Part shown: positions 43,925-53,702 of the stretch, in pieces
Layout: each line of letters opens with the position of its first letter
How positions within the stretch are numbered: the stretch's first letter is position 1
DNA from: Sutcliffiella halmapala
GTDB taxonomy: Bacteria; Bacillota; Bacilli; Bacillales; Bacillaceae_I
NCBI RefSeq assembly: GCF_002019665.1
Contig: NZ_KV917375.1
Coordinates: forward strand, 318,001 to 382,000
Direction: 5' to 3'
Length of the DNA stretch: 64,000 nt
Made by a program: the position numbers and the translations under genes
Notes under the pieces: generated by a model
Seen by the model: the letters and a program-made list of their open reading frames with translations, nothing else
The model's database searches: none
Told to the model about the DNA's origin: nothing

Positions 43925-45019
43925 ATGAAGAAAATAATGCTTAATGCATACACAAATAGAAATTTAGGTGACGATTTATTTATTAAAGTATTATGTGAGA
44001 GATATTTAAATACAGAGTTTGTATTATATGCACCAAAGGAATATAAGGAATTCACTCAAAATTCACCAAATATTAACTTTGTTCGCAGTGATTATAAAAT
44101 TTATAAAGGAATTAACTTTATTTTAAGAAAGCTTAACGTAAACTACATGTTTACGCGTAACAGTGTTGCTGAAAGGTGTGATGCTGGTATATACATTGGT
44201 GGATCGTTATTCATGCAATACAATAATTGGGAAAATAAGTATAAGTTTAAAAAAGGTATGTATATTCCTGGAAAACCATTTTTTCTATTAGGTGCAAATT
44301 TTGGACCGTATAAAAGTGATGAATTTTACCTTAAATATAAGTCTCTCTTTTCAAACTTTACAGATATATGTTTTAGGGAGAAATACTCATACAATTTATT
44401 CCAAGATTTAGGTAATGTTAGGGTGGCAGACGATATAATATTCCAATTAAAAAAAGACGGAATTGAAGAAAAGAAAAAAGAAAAAAATATTGTAATTTCA
44501 GTAATTAAACCCTCCCGAAAGCACATATCTAATCTAGATGAGATATATTATAACAAAATTAAAGATATAGCAATATATTTCATTAATAGAGATTATAATG
44601 TGACTCTTATGTCTTTTTGCGAGCCAGAAGGTGATAATGAGGCAGTAGAAAAAATAATAAGTCTCATTCCGTTTGAATATTCAGACAGGATAGCTCGGCA
44701 TCTGTATGAACTAAATATTGAAGAAACACTAGAAGTTATTTCGAAATCAAGCTTAATAATTGCGACAAGATTTCATGCTATGATATTAGGATGGATTTAT
44801 AATAGACCTGTGTATCCTATAGCTTATAGTGAAAAAATGACAAATGTGATGGAAGATGTTAATTTTAAAGGTGCGTTTGCAAACCTAGATAATATTTCTG
44901 AAACTGATCCAAAAGAGATATTTGAAAGTATGGATAGAAATATAATAGATATTTCAAAACAAATAGTAAACTCAGAAAAACATTTTGCAATATTAGATGA
45001 ATATCTACTAAATAAGTAA
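43925..45019 (+). CDS. Polysaccharide pyruvyl transferase family protein
   Basis: A 364-residue protein of the CsaB/EpsO-type family that adds pyruvate ketals to polymer sugars using PEP. The N-terminal NLGDDLFIKVLCERYL is the family's N-GD motif, and the C-terminal SSLIIATRFHAMILGW carries the conserved R-x-H-A segment of the active site. Pyruvylation would give the polymer extra negative charge or a docking site for SLH domains. AGAGAGGG precedes the ATG. Confidence 0.88.
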   Translation: MKKIMLNAYTNRNLGDDLFIKVLCERYLNTEFVLYAPKEYKEFTQNSPNINFVRSDYKIYKGINFILRKLNVNYMFTRNSVAERCDAGIYIGGSLFMQYNNWENKYKFKKGMYIPGKPFFLLGANFGPYKSDEFYLKYKSLFSNFTDICFREKYSYNLFQDLGNVRVADDIIFQLKKDGIEEKKKEKNIVISVIKPSRKHISNLDEIYYNKIKDIAIYFINRDYNVTLMSFCEPEGDNEAVEKIISLIPFEYSDRIARHLYELNIEETLEVISKSSLIIATRFHAMILGWIYNRPVYPIAYSEKMTNVMEDVNFKGAFANLDNISETDPKEIFESMDRNIIDISKQIVNSEKHFAILDEYLLNK

Positions 45020-45203
45020 AATAATTAATAGCGATATGGTATGGATCTAGCTAGATTCATGCCATAACGTTTTTAAAGAGTGTATATAAATCATATGTAT
45101 TTAAATTAGAGCGTATTAAAAATGTTGAGGAGCTTAGATAATTATCGAGACGTTCGATAGAAAAATTTGTGAAAGTTTTTAATATCAAAGAAGGTTATAA
45201 AAA

Positions 45204-46730
45204 ATGAAAATAAATCAGCTGAAACTAGGAGTATATTTATCTTATACTTCCATTTTTATTAGTAACATTACAAATTTAGTATTAACTCCATTTATTGTTC
45301 GCAATTTAGGCCAATCTGAATATGGTCTTTATGTGTTAATAGGTGCATTTGTAGGTTATATAGCAGTAATGGATTTTGGGTTGGGGAATGCAACAACAAG
45401 ATTTGTGGCTAAATACAGAGCAGAAAATGACAGTAAATCACAGGAGAATTTCTTAGCATCAACATTTATTATCTATCTATTTATATCAATAATTGTGTTG
45501 GGACTTGGGGTAATCCTATATTTAAATTTGGACAATATTTTTGGGGATTCATTAACAATTGATGAAATAAATATTGCAAAAGTGATGTTTATTATATTAA
45601 TCATTAATTTGGCTTTGACATTGCCAATGAAATCATTTACTGGAATAGTAAATGCCTATGAACATTTTGTTTTCCCTAAATCACTCATAATAACAAGGCT
45701 ATTAATAAGGGCAATTGTAATAATAATACTATTATCATTAGGTTACAAGGCTATTGCAATTGTTCTTGTAGATGCTATTCTTAATGTAGTAATGATGCTA
45801 ATTACTATGGCTTATGTTTTTTTTAAGTTAAAAGTCAAAATTTTATTGCACAGTTTAAATTTACAGCTATTTAAAGAAATTACTTCGTATTCTTCTTTAA
45901 TATTTGTAAGTGTAATCGTAGATCAAATATATTGGAGGATTGGTCATTTAGTACTAGGGATATATGCAGGTACAAGTGAAGTGGCTATCTTTGCAATTGG
46001 AATGTTATTTGGTCAGTATTTTATTACTTTTTCTACAGCAATCTCTGGTGTATTCCTACCTAGAATTACAAAAATGGTAGTGAAAAATGCTTCGAGTGAA
46101 AAGTTGACTGATTTATTAATAAAAACTGGTAGAATACAATTTTTGGTTTTAGGATTTGCAATTGGAGGTTTCATACTATTTGGGGGAAAATTCATACTAT
46201 TATGGCTAGGGCCAGGTTATGAATTATCTTGGAGTATTGCCTTAATGGTTGTACTTCCATTAAGTATTGTCCTTACACAAACTATAGGAATCTCAATATT
46301 ACAAGCTAAAAATATGCATGGTTTTAGAGCGATAACGTATCTATTTATAGCAGTAATCAATTTATTTATTAGTATTTACTTAGCAAAAAGGTTCGGTTCA
46401 ATTGGAGTTACAGTTGGTACGACATTATCGTTAATATTTGGTAATCTAATAATAATGAATATCTACTACCATTTTAAGGTTAAGTTAAATATTCTGAGGT
46501 TTTTCAAAGAATTATTTAATAAGTTATTATTTTCTATTTTACTTTCTATTGTTATAGGAATGCCATTGTTACTACTTACAAGTAATACATGGGGTATACT
46601 AATAATTCAAAGTCTAATCTATACAGTAATATATTTTGGTATCATCTGGATTTTTGGAATGAATGATTATGAAAAAAATCTATTTAGGAATGAAGGTATT
46701 AAATTAAGAAAAATTGTGTATAGAAGATAA
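45204..46730 (+). CDS. Polysaccharide repeat-unit flippase (Wzx-like)
   Basis: MOP-superfamily exporter of 508 residues with about 14 membrane helices, expected to flip the lipid-linked repeat unit to the outer face. NLVLTPFIVRNLGQSEYGLYVL near the N-terminus and AVMDFGLGNATTRFVAKYRAE are typical of Wzx and related polysaccharide transporters. The ATG follows AAAGAAGG. It is preceded by a 184 bp AT-rich spacer without a clear terminator. An insertion-sequence remnant separates it from the polymerase gene. Confidence 0.9.
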   Translation: MKINQLKLGVYLSYTSIFISNITNLVLTPFIVRNLGQSEYGLYVLIGAFVGYIAVMDFGLGNATTRFVAKYRAENDSKSQENFLASTFIIYLFISIIVLGLGVILYLNLDNIFGDSLTIDEINIAKVMFIILIINLALTLPMKSFTGIVNAYEHFVFPKSLIITRLLIRAIVIIILLSLGYKAIAIVLVDAILNVVMMLITMAYVFFKLKVKILLHSLNLQLFKEITSYSSLIFVSVIVDQIYWRIGHLVLGIYAGTSEVAIFAIGMLFGQYFITFSTAISGVFLPRITKMVVKNASSEKLTDLLIKTGRIQFLVLGFAIGGFILFGGKFILLWLGPGYELSWSIALMVVLPLSIVLTQTIGISILQAKNMHGFRAITYLFIAVINLFISIYLAKRFGSIGVTVGTTLSLIFGNLIIMNIYYHFKVKLNILRFFKELFNKLLFSILLSIVIGMPLLLLTSNTWGILIIQSLIYTVIYFGIIWIFGMNDYEKNLFRNEGIKLRKIVYRR

Positions 46731-46821
46731 TGTAGTTGAGGTAATAATCTTACCGCTAGTATTGTATAGATATAATTTCGTTATTAATAATACTAATAAT
46801 ATTAAATTGTTTTAAAGAAAT

Positions 46822-47600
46822 TTGAAAATGATGAAACTAGATTTTATACTAAAAAACTTACGACGGAATTCATTTTTAAAGTTATTGCTCTATGTGCAGC
46901 TGCACGAAACAGAAAGTCTATACGTGCTAAGCGTTTGTTTTTTCGATGACCAAGCTTCACATCGGAAATTTCGTAGTTACAGTCAGTTTTTCACCCTTAA
47001 TAAGTTAAACCCAGAGATCTTTCAACAGCTATTTCTAGATTTAATCGTTCAAATCCAGATGAAACAAATTATTCAATAATCACTCTATGCCATTAAAAAT
47101 CATTGGTTCAAGTACTACCTAAACTAAAGAATTGCATATGGGCTGAGTTCCGTTAAACTTAAGCTGGCGTAAAGTTATATTTACACCTAGTATTCATGGA
47201 GAAGGAGAAATCTTATTCTGAAAAAGCTGTAGTTACCAATGCGAATGAACATGGTCGATGTCAGTTTGAAATTATGGTAGACGAAAAAGAATGCAAAAAC
47301 GTTTTTGATCTTGGCAATTAGGGATTCTTTAGTGAGAGCGAATGTGTGATTCATAATCAAATCTTATCTTAATAATCTTGTATTGTTTGTATGTGCTAGT
47401 GCAACTTGAATCGAGAAGTTAACACAAAACCTTACAATTTAACCTTTTATAAAAAGCCGCACTTTGGATACCAGTACACATCTAGATTCGAACAATCGAA
47501 GGAAAAGCTGTAACATAACGAAGAAACGGTCGTTGTCGTTAAATTTTAAATGTGAATAAAAACCAAATAGACAGAGCAACCTTTATTAGAGGGGTTACTT
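46822..47600 (+). mobile_element. Degenerate IS4-type insertion sequence remnant
   Basis: Two pieces of a transposase are readable. The first (46822-47079) has FLKLLLYVQLHETESLYVLS and FFTLNKLNPEIFQQLFLDLI, like the N-terminus of IS4-family transposases. The second (about 47220-47321) has SEKAVVTNANEHGRCQFEIM and VDEKECKNVFDLGN, a stretch with the DDE-region pattern, ending at a stop. Several frame changes and a large internal loss mean it cannot move. GAGCAACCTTTATTAGAGGG near 47572 may be the old terminator at the element's end. It lies between flippase and polymerase genes and may mark where the cluster was joined. Confidence 0.7.
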
Positions 47601-47809
47601 TTTTGGCTCTGAACCATGAAGGTTAATAGAGTGAATTTTATTTTATATACTCGCGACACTGGTGTATTCTTATAGAGAGTTACAAAATGGTGATTGCTAT
47701 TTATAATTTATACTTATACTGTTCTACAGATAATACTAATAAAAATTACATTTATGAGAAATTCTTATCTTATAATTGAATACAGATTAATAAAGCGGGA
47801 GATTTATAA

Positions 47810-49072
47810 ATGATTCAAAATGATAATATTGATATTGATAATGAAAATCATAGTTATCAAAATATATTAGTTATATTAGTTTTTCTTGCAGGCCTTTTAA
47901 ATTCTAGGAGTTATTTATTATACATGGGGCTAGGTTCGGTATATAACTTGATAATTCTGTCTTTTTATGTTCTATTGGTTTTTACGGCATTTATATTAAC
48001 TGTAGATTTTTTAATTAAGAAAAAAGGTCATTCTTATTTAACCTTTCCATACTGGGGAGTTTTAGTTATTGCAGTAATGGTAAAATTCTTAATTCTATTT
48101 ATTCAGTTTCCCTCTCTGTTTATGCCAGGAAATGTTCATTATGCAGATTTTATGACATTTGCTAGAGGCTTTTTATTGATGATAATTCTAGTTAAAAGTA
48201 TTAAAAGTATTAAATCTTTAATAAATGTAACTATGGCATTAGGAGTAGGTACATCATTTTCGGTTTTAATACCAATAGTTTTTTTTCCTGAAATGATTGG
48301 AACAAGAATTTCAGAGTTAAATGGATTTTTATTTTCGGGTGCATTTTGGAATGCGTCAGTTATTTCTTATATATCAGTTGGATGGTTATTAGTTGCAATA
48401 TCAGCAATTGAAAAATCAAAGTTAAAAAAACAGATACTTCTAAGTATATTCTTTCTGCTGTTATTTGGAAGTATTTCAGGTCTGTCTCGTGCCGCATTAG
48501 TCTCAATAGTAATATCTGCAATAGTTTATTTAATATTAACAAACAAAATTTTTAAATATGTAAAATTCACCGTTGTTATAGCATTAACTTTTTTTGTATT
48601 GGCTTATTTTTTTCCAAGCACTCTTGACAACTTAAACTCAAGGCTTGCAGGAGGAGTTAATATAGAAGATGAAGCACGAACCGCTATATGGACAAATTAT
48701 ATAGAAAATATACCTGATTACTGGGTATTTGGACAATTAGAAGGTGATTATAGAAAATACGCTCCGACAGGTCACGGACCACATAATGTGCTTTTAAATT
48801 GGCTTGTTCATTTTGGAGTTTTAGCTTTAGTGGGCTTTATAATAATTATAATTGGTATATTGAGAACTATTAAGTCTACTAGGACATATATTTCTAAAAC
48901 AATGGGCGCAGGTTTATTCGCCTGGTTAATTGCATATTTATCTGTTGCTTTAATAAACGAGACAGGATATGACCAATTAACTGTTTTTGCTACTATCGGA
49001 ATAATATTATCAATAGATAAGCTGATTAAATTTAAAGGGTTAGATAAAAACCCTTCACAATGTAACTACTAG
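47810..49072 (+). CDS. O-antigen ligase/polymerase-like membrane protein (Wzy-like)
   Basis: A 420-residue membrane protein with about 11 helices and a large external loop near residues 285-325. GHGPHNVLLNWLVHFGVLAL after the loop is the Wzy_C/O-antigen ligase signature, with the His pair typical of the active site. GGSISGLSRAALVS-like sequence precedes the loop. As the only such protein in the cluster it is the likely repeat-unit polymerase. AAAGCGGGAG precedes the ATG. Confidence 0.88.
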   Translation: MIQNDNIDIDNENHSYQNILVILVFLAGLLNSRSYLLYMGLGSVYNLIILSFYVLLVFTAFILTVDFLIKKKGHSYLTFPYWGVLVIAVMVKFLILFIQFPSLFMPGNVHYADFMTFARGFLLMIILVKSIKSIKSLINVTMALGVGTSFSVLIPIVFFPEMIGTRISELNGFLFSGAFWNASVISYISVGWLLVAISAIEKSKLKKQILLSIFFLLLFGSISGLSRAALVSIVISAIVYLILTNKIFKYVKFTVVIALTFFVLAYFFPSTLDNLNSRLAGGVNIEDEARTAIWTNYIENIPDYWVFGQLEGDYRKYAPTGHGPHNVLLNWLVHFGVLALVGFIIIIIGILRTIKSTRTYISKTMGAGLFAWLIAYLSVALINETGYDQLTVFATIGIILSIDKLIKFKGLDKNPSQCNY

Positions 49073-49139
49073 AGTTTTCAGATAACCTTTAGATTAGAAA
49101 AAGTAGAGGTAGGTCAAAAAAAATTAATGGGGTGATTGC

Positions 49140-49580
49140 TTGAGTAGCTTAAAGAATTTTCAAGAGAAATTTAAAATTTCGGAGATGACGATCTTTGAAA
49201 CCGAATATTGGATTTGGTCGTTAAGACCGCATCAAGCGACTGTTGGTGCTGGCGTCCTTTCATTAAAAAGGGAGTGTGTAACCTTTGGGGAATTGAAACA
49301 AGAAGAGTTTACTGATCTTAGTAATATTATTAAAGTAATAGAAAATACACTCGAGCTAACATTTGGGTATAATGTTATAAATTATTTAATGCTAATGATG
49401 GTAGATAAACATGTACATTATCATATTATACCTAGATATGAAAAAGAGATTGAAGTTATAGGTGAGATTTGGCGAGATTTAACTTGGCCGAACTTACCAA
49501 TTTTGTCTGGGGTTGAATTGGACAAAATTAGAAGTGAAGATTTATTAAGACTTATTAAAGAGAATTTACAAGATGAATAA
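49140..49580 (+). CDS. HIT-family protein of the polysaccharide cluster
   Basis: A 146-residue histidine-triad protein. HVHYHIIPRYE carries the triad (His91, 93, 95), and the N-terminal YWIWSLRPHQATVGAGVLSL fits the HIT fold entry. HIT enzymes hydrolyse or transfer nucleotidyl groups (AMP-lysine, nucleotide-sugar uridylyl or cytidylyl bonds). Its place at the end of this cluster suggests action on a nucleotide-activated precursor, which is inference. It starts at TTG after GGGGTGATTGC. A strong terminator follows. Confidence 0.85.
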   Translation: MSSLKNFQEKFKISEMTIFETEYWIWSLRPHQATVGAGVLSLKRECVTFGELKQEEFTDLSNIIKVIENTLELTFGYNVINYLMLMMVDKHVHYHIIPRYEKEIEVIGEIWRDLTWPNLPILSGVELDKIRSEDLLRLIKENLQDE

Positions 49581-49614
49581 ATTTTAACCTAGATTATTCA
49601 CTAATCAACACAAA

Positions 49615-49663
49615 ATCCCGCTAAAAAGCTGAATTGTCTGCTTTTTAGCGGGATTCTCTTTTT
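49615..49663 (+). terminator. Terminator of the polysaccharide cluster
   Basis: ATCCCGCTAAAAAGC (49615-49629) pairs perfectly with GCTTTTTAGCGGGAT (49640-49654), followed by TCTCTTTTT. Confidence 0.92.
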
Positions 49664-49746
49664 CACTTAAAAGATGAAAAAGAGAATCCTGCTAAGGTTA
49701 TTACGACCAATAAGCGGTGGGGACGGTTCTGCTTTCTCATTTTTGC

Positions 49747-49872
49747 TGGGGGACAGATCACTAGTCCACTTTTATTAGGAGTAAGAAGGAAAAACTTCAC
49801 CATTCTGTTGAAACTTGTAATTATTCAATAATATTAGTTTATAAATATAGTTAAAATATGGAAGTTGGTAGC
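49747..49872 (+). repeat. Type A TGTCC-repeat plus ugd leader, copy 1
   Basis: GGGGGACAGATCACTAGTCC, CACTTTTATTAGG, GTAAGAANGAAAAACTT, CATTCTGTTGAAAC and ATTATTCAATAATATTAG run in the same order as at 56611-56746 and 60333-60462. It ends at the ugd start position. It includes the native ugd leader (TTAAAATATGGAAG...GTAGCTT), so part of the similarity is duplication of the gene's own upstream region. Confidence 0.75.
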
Positions 49873-51040
49873 TTTAATATAGTAATTGCCGGCACTGGCT
49901 ATGTTAGTCTATCCAACGCAGTGTTACTAGCACAACATAACGAAATTATCGTCCTTGATCTAATTTAAGAAAAAGTAGATATGATTAATAATAGCAAGGC
50001 CCCTATCGTAGATAAGCAGATTGAAGAGTCTTTAGCAACAAAAGAACTAAACTTGTCGGCAAACAACCGATCCTATTAAAGCTTATACAGAAGCTGAGTT
50101 TGTTATTATTGCAACACCTACTGATTATGATCCGGAGAAGAACTATTTTAATACGCGTTCGGTAGAAAATGTAATCGATAAGGTTCTTTCTATTAATCCT
50201 AATGCGGTAATGGTCATTAAGTCTACTATTCCAGTGGGGTATACGAAAGAGGTAAAAGAAAGGTTCCAAACCGAGAATATCATGTTCTCTCCAGAGTTTT
50301 TACGTGAAGGGAAAGCGTTATATGATAATTTATACCCTTCTCGAATCATTGTTGGTGAAAAATCGGAAAGAGCGGAGAAGTTTGCGCAGCTATTAGCTCA
50401 GGGGGCCGTGAAAAAGGATATACCTATCCTATTTACCAATTCAACGGAAGCAGAAGCGGTAAAACTGTTTTCAAACACCTACTTAGCAATGCGTGTGGCT
50501 TATTTTAATGAATTAGACATGTATGCGGAAATAAACTGTTTGAATACGAAGGATATCATTGAAGGCGTAGGTCTTGATCCTCGAATCGGAGGACATTACA
50601 ACAATCCATCTTTTGGATACGGCGGCTACTGCCTACCGAAGGACACAAAGCAATTACGCGCGAACTTTGATGGCATCCCCAATAATATTATTGAGTCCAT
50701 AGTAGTTGCAAACGAAACAAGAAAAGAACACATCACATCCAGAATCATAGCAGCCCAACCCAAAAGAGTAGGAATCTACCGCCTAACCATGAAAACAGAC
50801 TCCGACAACTTCAGAGCATCCGCCATTCAAGGAATCATGCAAAGGTTAAAGGATGAAGGAGTAAAAGTGGTTATTTATGAACCAGGACTACAAGAAACCC
50901 AATTTGATGGGTTTGCTGTAATCCAAGACCTTGCAGAGTTTAAGAAGGCATCAGATTTGATTGTATCTAATAGATTAGATGCTGAGTTAGCTGATGTGGA
51001 AGAGAAGGTTTATACGAGGGATTTGTTTAATAGGGATTGA
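49873..51040 (+). pseudogene. ugd: UDP-glucose 6-dehydrogenase, full length but disabled
   Basis: Would encode about 388 residues oxidising UDP-glucose to UDP-glucuronate. Compared with the fragment at 56747, the start TTG has become TTT (49873), GTGYVG reads GTGYVS, a Gln codon is TAA (49966-49968), and an extra A near 50062 shifts the frame. Downstream the frame is open and well conserved, including [31 protein letters not shown], the catalytic Cys in [15 protein letters not shown], and the C-terminus [17 protein letters not shown]. An ATG at 50210 could still give a 276-residue product lacking the NAD site. The gene lies just outside the cluster that makes UDP-glucose. Confidence 0.88.
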
Positions 51041-51053
51041 TTTGGAATTTATT

Positions 51054-51089
51054 AAAGCGGCAGGAGAGAATATTCTTCTTGTCGCTTTC
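51054..51089 (+). terminator. Terminator after the ugd pseudogene
   Basis: AAAGCGGCAGGAGAGAATA pairs, with G-U pairs, to TATTCTTCTTGTCGCTTT. The counterpart at 59558 lies at the same distance from the duplicated ugd 3' end. Confidence 0.7.
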
Positions 51090-51253
51090 TTGTAAAAAAA
51101 CAAAGTTCAGTAAAGTAGCATGACGGTTCTCACTGCTTCGAAGTGTACAAACTGTCATATATTTTTCCTGAGAGTTTTTAAAGTAGGTGTGGAACTCAAA
51201 CCTTATCCCTATTGAATTACCTGGTAGTTCGGAAATGCTGAAGATAAAAAATA

Positions 51254-51284
51254 CCTCTCAGAATTATTATTCTGAGAGGCATAT
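51254..51284. terminator. Isolated terminator-like hairpin
   Basis: CCTCTCAGAAT (51254-51264) pairs with ATTCTGAGAGG (51269-51279), followed by CATATTTTAT. Confidence 0.65.
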
Positions 51285-51424
51285 TTTATATATAATATTA
51301 ATTAATCCACAAGTTTACTTGTATTATATTTGTCAGTCTAAGATTGCAGCTAGTACTTCTTGCCAAGAACTTAGCTAAGCTATTACTCGAGAGACTAGCA
51401 GTTGTACATAGTTGTCTATAAAAG

Positions 51425-51556
51425 TCATTTACCATGCAATTTCATTTTGTGGTATTTTGCTTTATCCAACAATTTGTTTTTTAAGTCGTGATCAATACAG
51501 TCATTTGCTATCATTAAAAGATAATTCATTCTCCACGCACGAAAGTTCTTAAACAT
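51425..51556 (-). CDS. 43-residue small protein
   Basis: On the minus strand AAGGTGG lies seven bases before an ATG that opens a 43-codon frame: it begins MFKNFRAWRMNYLLMIAND and ends KAKYHKMKLHGK. The product is basic, helical and without a signal peptide. The good ribosome site and the WRMNYLL/KLLDKAKYHK pattern make it look like one of the small uncharacterised Bacillus proteins. It has no stop-free extension upstream. Function unknown. Confidence 0.6.
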   Translation of the reverse strand: MFKNFRAWRMNYLLMIANDCIDHDLKNKLLDKAKYHKMKLHGK

Positions 51557-51684
51557 GAGCAAACCACCTTTATAAATTTTTCTATATTGTAGTATATGAA
51601 TTTTAAGTAGGTGTTAAGAACATATTAAGATTTCACTATGAAAGTTAGTATTGTGTCAGAAAAGAGCCACTGTTCTATTTCTAA

Positions 51685-51724
51685 AAAACATCCATCGAGG
51701 GTTTACCCTCGATGGATGTTTTAG
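51685..51724. terminator. Long perfect hairpin
   Basis: AAACATCCATCGAGGGT pairs with ACCCTCGATGGATGTTT around TT, flanked by T/A runs on both sides. It may terminate the minus-strand gene ending at 51900 as well as any rightward transcript. The open frame 51651-51920 that crosses it is not gene-like. Confidence 0.8.
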
Positions 51725-51899
51725 CTATTTGCACCAACCGGTCTTGTATAATTTAAATGCTTCTCCATGCACCGAGTCATCTAGGTCCAAGTCCACATTA
51801 TCTACTATTTCTAGACAAAAGGTAATCATTTCTCCATGTCATTGTAATGATGAAACTTCTATAGCAGCATACTTTAACCACCAATATTTCAAGGGAGAT

Positions 51900-53702
51900 T
51901 TAGTACATATCCCTCGTTAAAATGAAGCTTGTATCTTCCATCCATTGTTGATATAGCTGTTGTCCCAGTTCGTCACGATTGTCATCCATTCCCCCGAAGA
52001 CTACTTCTTCTATATTGATCATTTTATTTCCAACATCTAGTTTAATATTACTGAAATAGAAACCCCCAACTCCATGTCCCATATAAGCGTATTGATAATA
52101 ATCCTCGTCCTCAATATATTTAATATTTTCTTTCACAAATACTGTACCGATTTCTTCGCTATTTTTTACCCTAGTAAGCTGCTTATCTTTTATAAAAAAG
52201 AGTTCGCCTTTTAATCCGCTCTCATCATCAAGAGAAACTATGCTCAGGATATCTGTTTTTCCATCTAACAGAGTTACAGGATTAAGTGTCATATTAAACA
52301 TATATGAATCTAATGTGATATTTGTAACCATTACATTTTCCTCATCATTTAGCTGTACAGCTATGCGATAATCGCCAGAGTAGATTTCATCCCCTTGGGT
52401 TTCATTTCCCTGAGTCTGGTCAGAAATTCTTTTGTTTTCATTCGAGGAGTAAATAAAAACACGATATTCATCCCCTTTATCAAGTAAAGTATGCTTAAAT
52501 CTAATGTTTGCGTCTAACTCTTTAACCTTAATGGTCTCATATATTTTTTTATCATTATGCCTTGTTTCTGTCTCACCTGAGTCTGTTATATCTTTAGGTG
52601 ACATTGCTTCTTCTTGATCTCTAAATTGATCGACTCCTTCATTAAATTTGAATTGGGACTTAATCATCGTTAATGAATTTGTATGTTTTAAAAATATATT
52701 TTCTTTTGTTACTTGGAATTGTGAGAAGTCCTTGTTATGTTCATAAGACCATTTTATTTCCTTTGTCTCTTCATCCATCGCTAATATTCTTCTATCGCAA
52801 TCCTTATAGTAAAGAAGTTTATTTTTAGCATCAAATTGGAAATTTACATACTCTATTGAAGTCTCTTTACTCCAAACTTCCTTTTTCTCATCTAAACTAA
52901 ATTGATACAGCATGCCATTAACGGAATAATAGAAGGAGTCTTCTGTAAAAGCCGGAGTCGTATAAAACATTCCCTTTAATGGCTCTGACCATAATAAACT
53001 GCCACTTTCAGCATGAATAGCTGATAACTTTTTTGCCTCCATATCATCGGTATCACTTAGCAAGTACAATATCCCATCAATTAACTCTATTGTAGATGGC
53101 ATTGAGGTGATCTGATCAGAAATCCAAACTTCTTCACCAGTCTGTAAATCGATTGCTATGACACGATTCTCTGACCAATCAGTTGCAAACATGATGTTTC
53201 CACTCACAATAAAATCAGCTTTGTTTGCATATCCTCTTAGGACATTTAGCGATTCACCTGTTAATGGATTTAAAACATGAAGTTTATTGCTGGGTTCTAC
53301 AATATATAATTTATCCTCGTGGATAATAGGCTGCGAGGTAGTTGTCTCTTGAGGTCTAAACTTCCAAACCTGGTTCCCCCTTTGGTCTACCCCAAAAACG
53401 CCTCCCCCATATGCACCAACGATAATCATATCTTGATAGATGATCGGCTTGTATGGACTCATTGTTCGCGAATCAAAGTTCCATAATGTTTTACCAGTTC
53501 CCTGGTCGATTGCATAAAAATACTTATCATCACCACCAAGATATACTGTATGTTCATTAATCAATATCTCTCCTGGATAGCCCTCTAAACCACCATGAAA
53601 ACTATCCCACTCCCAAACAACCTCTTCATTCTTACATCCCGCTAATAAGAAAAGGAAGAATAAATAATAAGCTATTTTACTAGTAATCCGACATTTTCCC
53701 AT
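51900..53702 (-). CDS. PQQ-type beta-propeller lipoprotein
   Basis: A 600-residue precursor with lipobox LLAGC (Cys23), so lipid-anchored outside the cell. Residues about 30-345 form six to seven PQQ-like propeller blades marked by GKTLWNFDS, GNQVWKFRP, GEEVWISDQ, GSLLWSEPL, KKEVWSKET and KEIKWSYE. A hydrophilic linker (about 355-395) leads to a second beta-rich domain of unknown type at about 400-590. The propeller resembles BamB and quinoprotein-like repeats, and here probably binds other proteins. GGAGAGGAA precedes the ATG. No partner gene is adjacent. Confidence 0.85.
   Translation of the reverse strand: MGKCRITSKIAYYLFFLFLLAGCKNEEVVWEWDSFHGGLEGYPGEILINEHTVYLGGDDKYFYAIDQGTGKTLWNFDSRTMSPYKPIIYQDMIIVGAYGGGVFGVDQRGNQVWKFRPQETTTSQPIIHEDKLYIVEPSNKLHVLNPLTGESLNVLRGYANKADFIVSGNIMFATDWSENRVIAIDLQTGEEVWISDQITSMPSTIELIDGILYLLSDTDDMEAKKLSAIHAESGSLLWSEPLKGMFYTTPAFTEDSFYYSVNGMLYQFSLDEKKEVWSKETSIEYVNFQFDAKNKLLYYKDCDRRILAMDEETKEIKWSYEHNKDFSQFQVTKENIFLKHTNSLTMIKSQFKFNEGVDQFRDQEEAMSPKDITDSGETETRHNDKKIYETIKVKELDANIRFKHTLLDKGDEYRVFIYSSNENKRISDQTQGNETQGDEIYSGDYRIAVQLNDEENVMVTNITLDSYMFNMTLNPVTLLDGKTDILSIVSLDDESGLKGELFFIKDKQLTRVKNSEEIGTVFVKENIKYIEDEDYYQYAYMGHGVGGFYFSNIKLDVGNKMINIEEVVFGGMDDNRDELGQQLYQQWMEDTSFILTRDMY

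Noticed and set aside
51651-51920. 89-codon plus-strand frame
   Set aside because: It runs through a perfect 17-bp hairpin and overlaps the end of the convergent propeller gene; the product has no coherent pattern.
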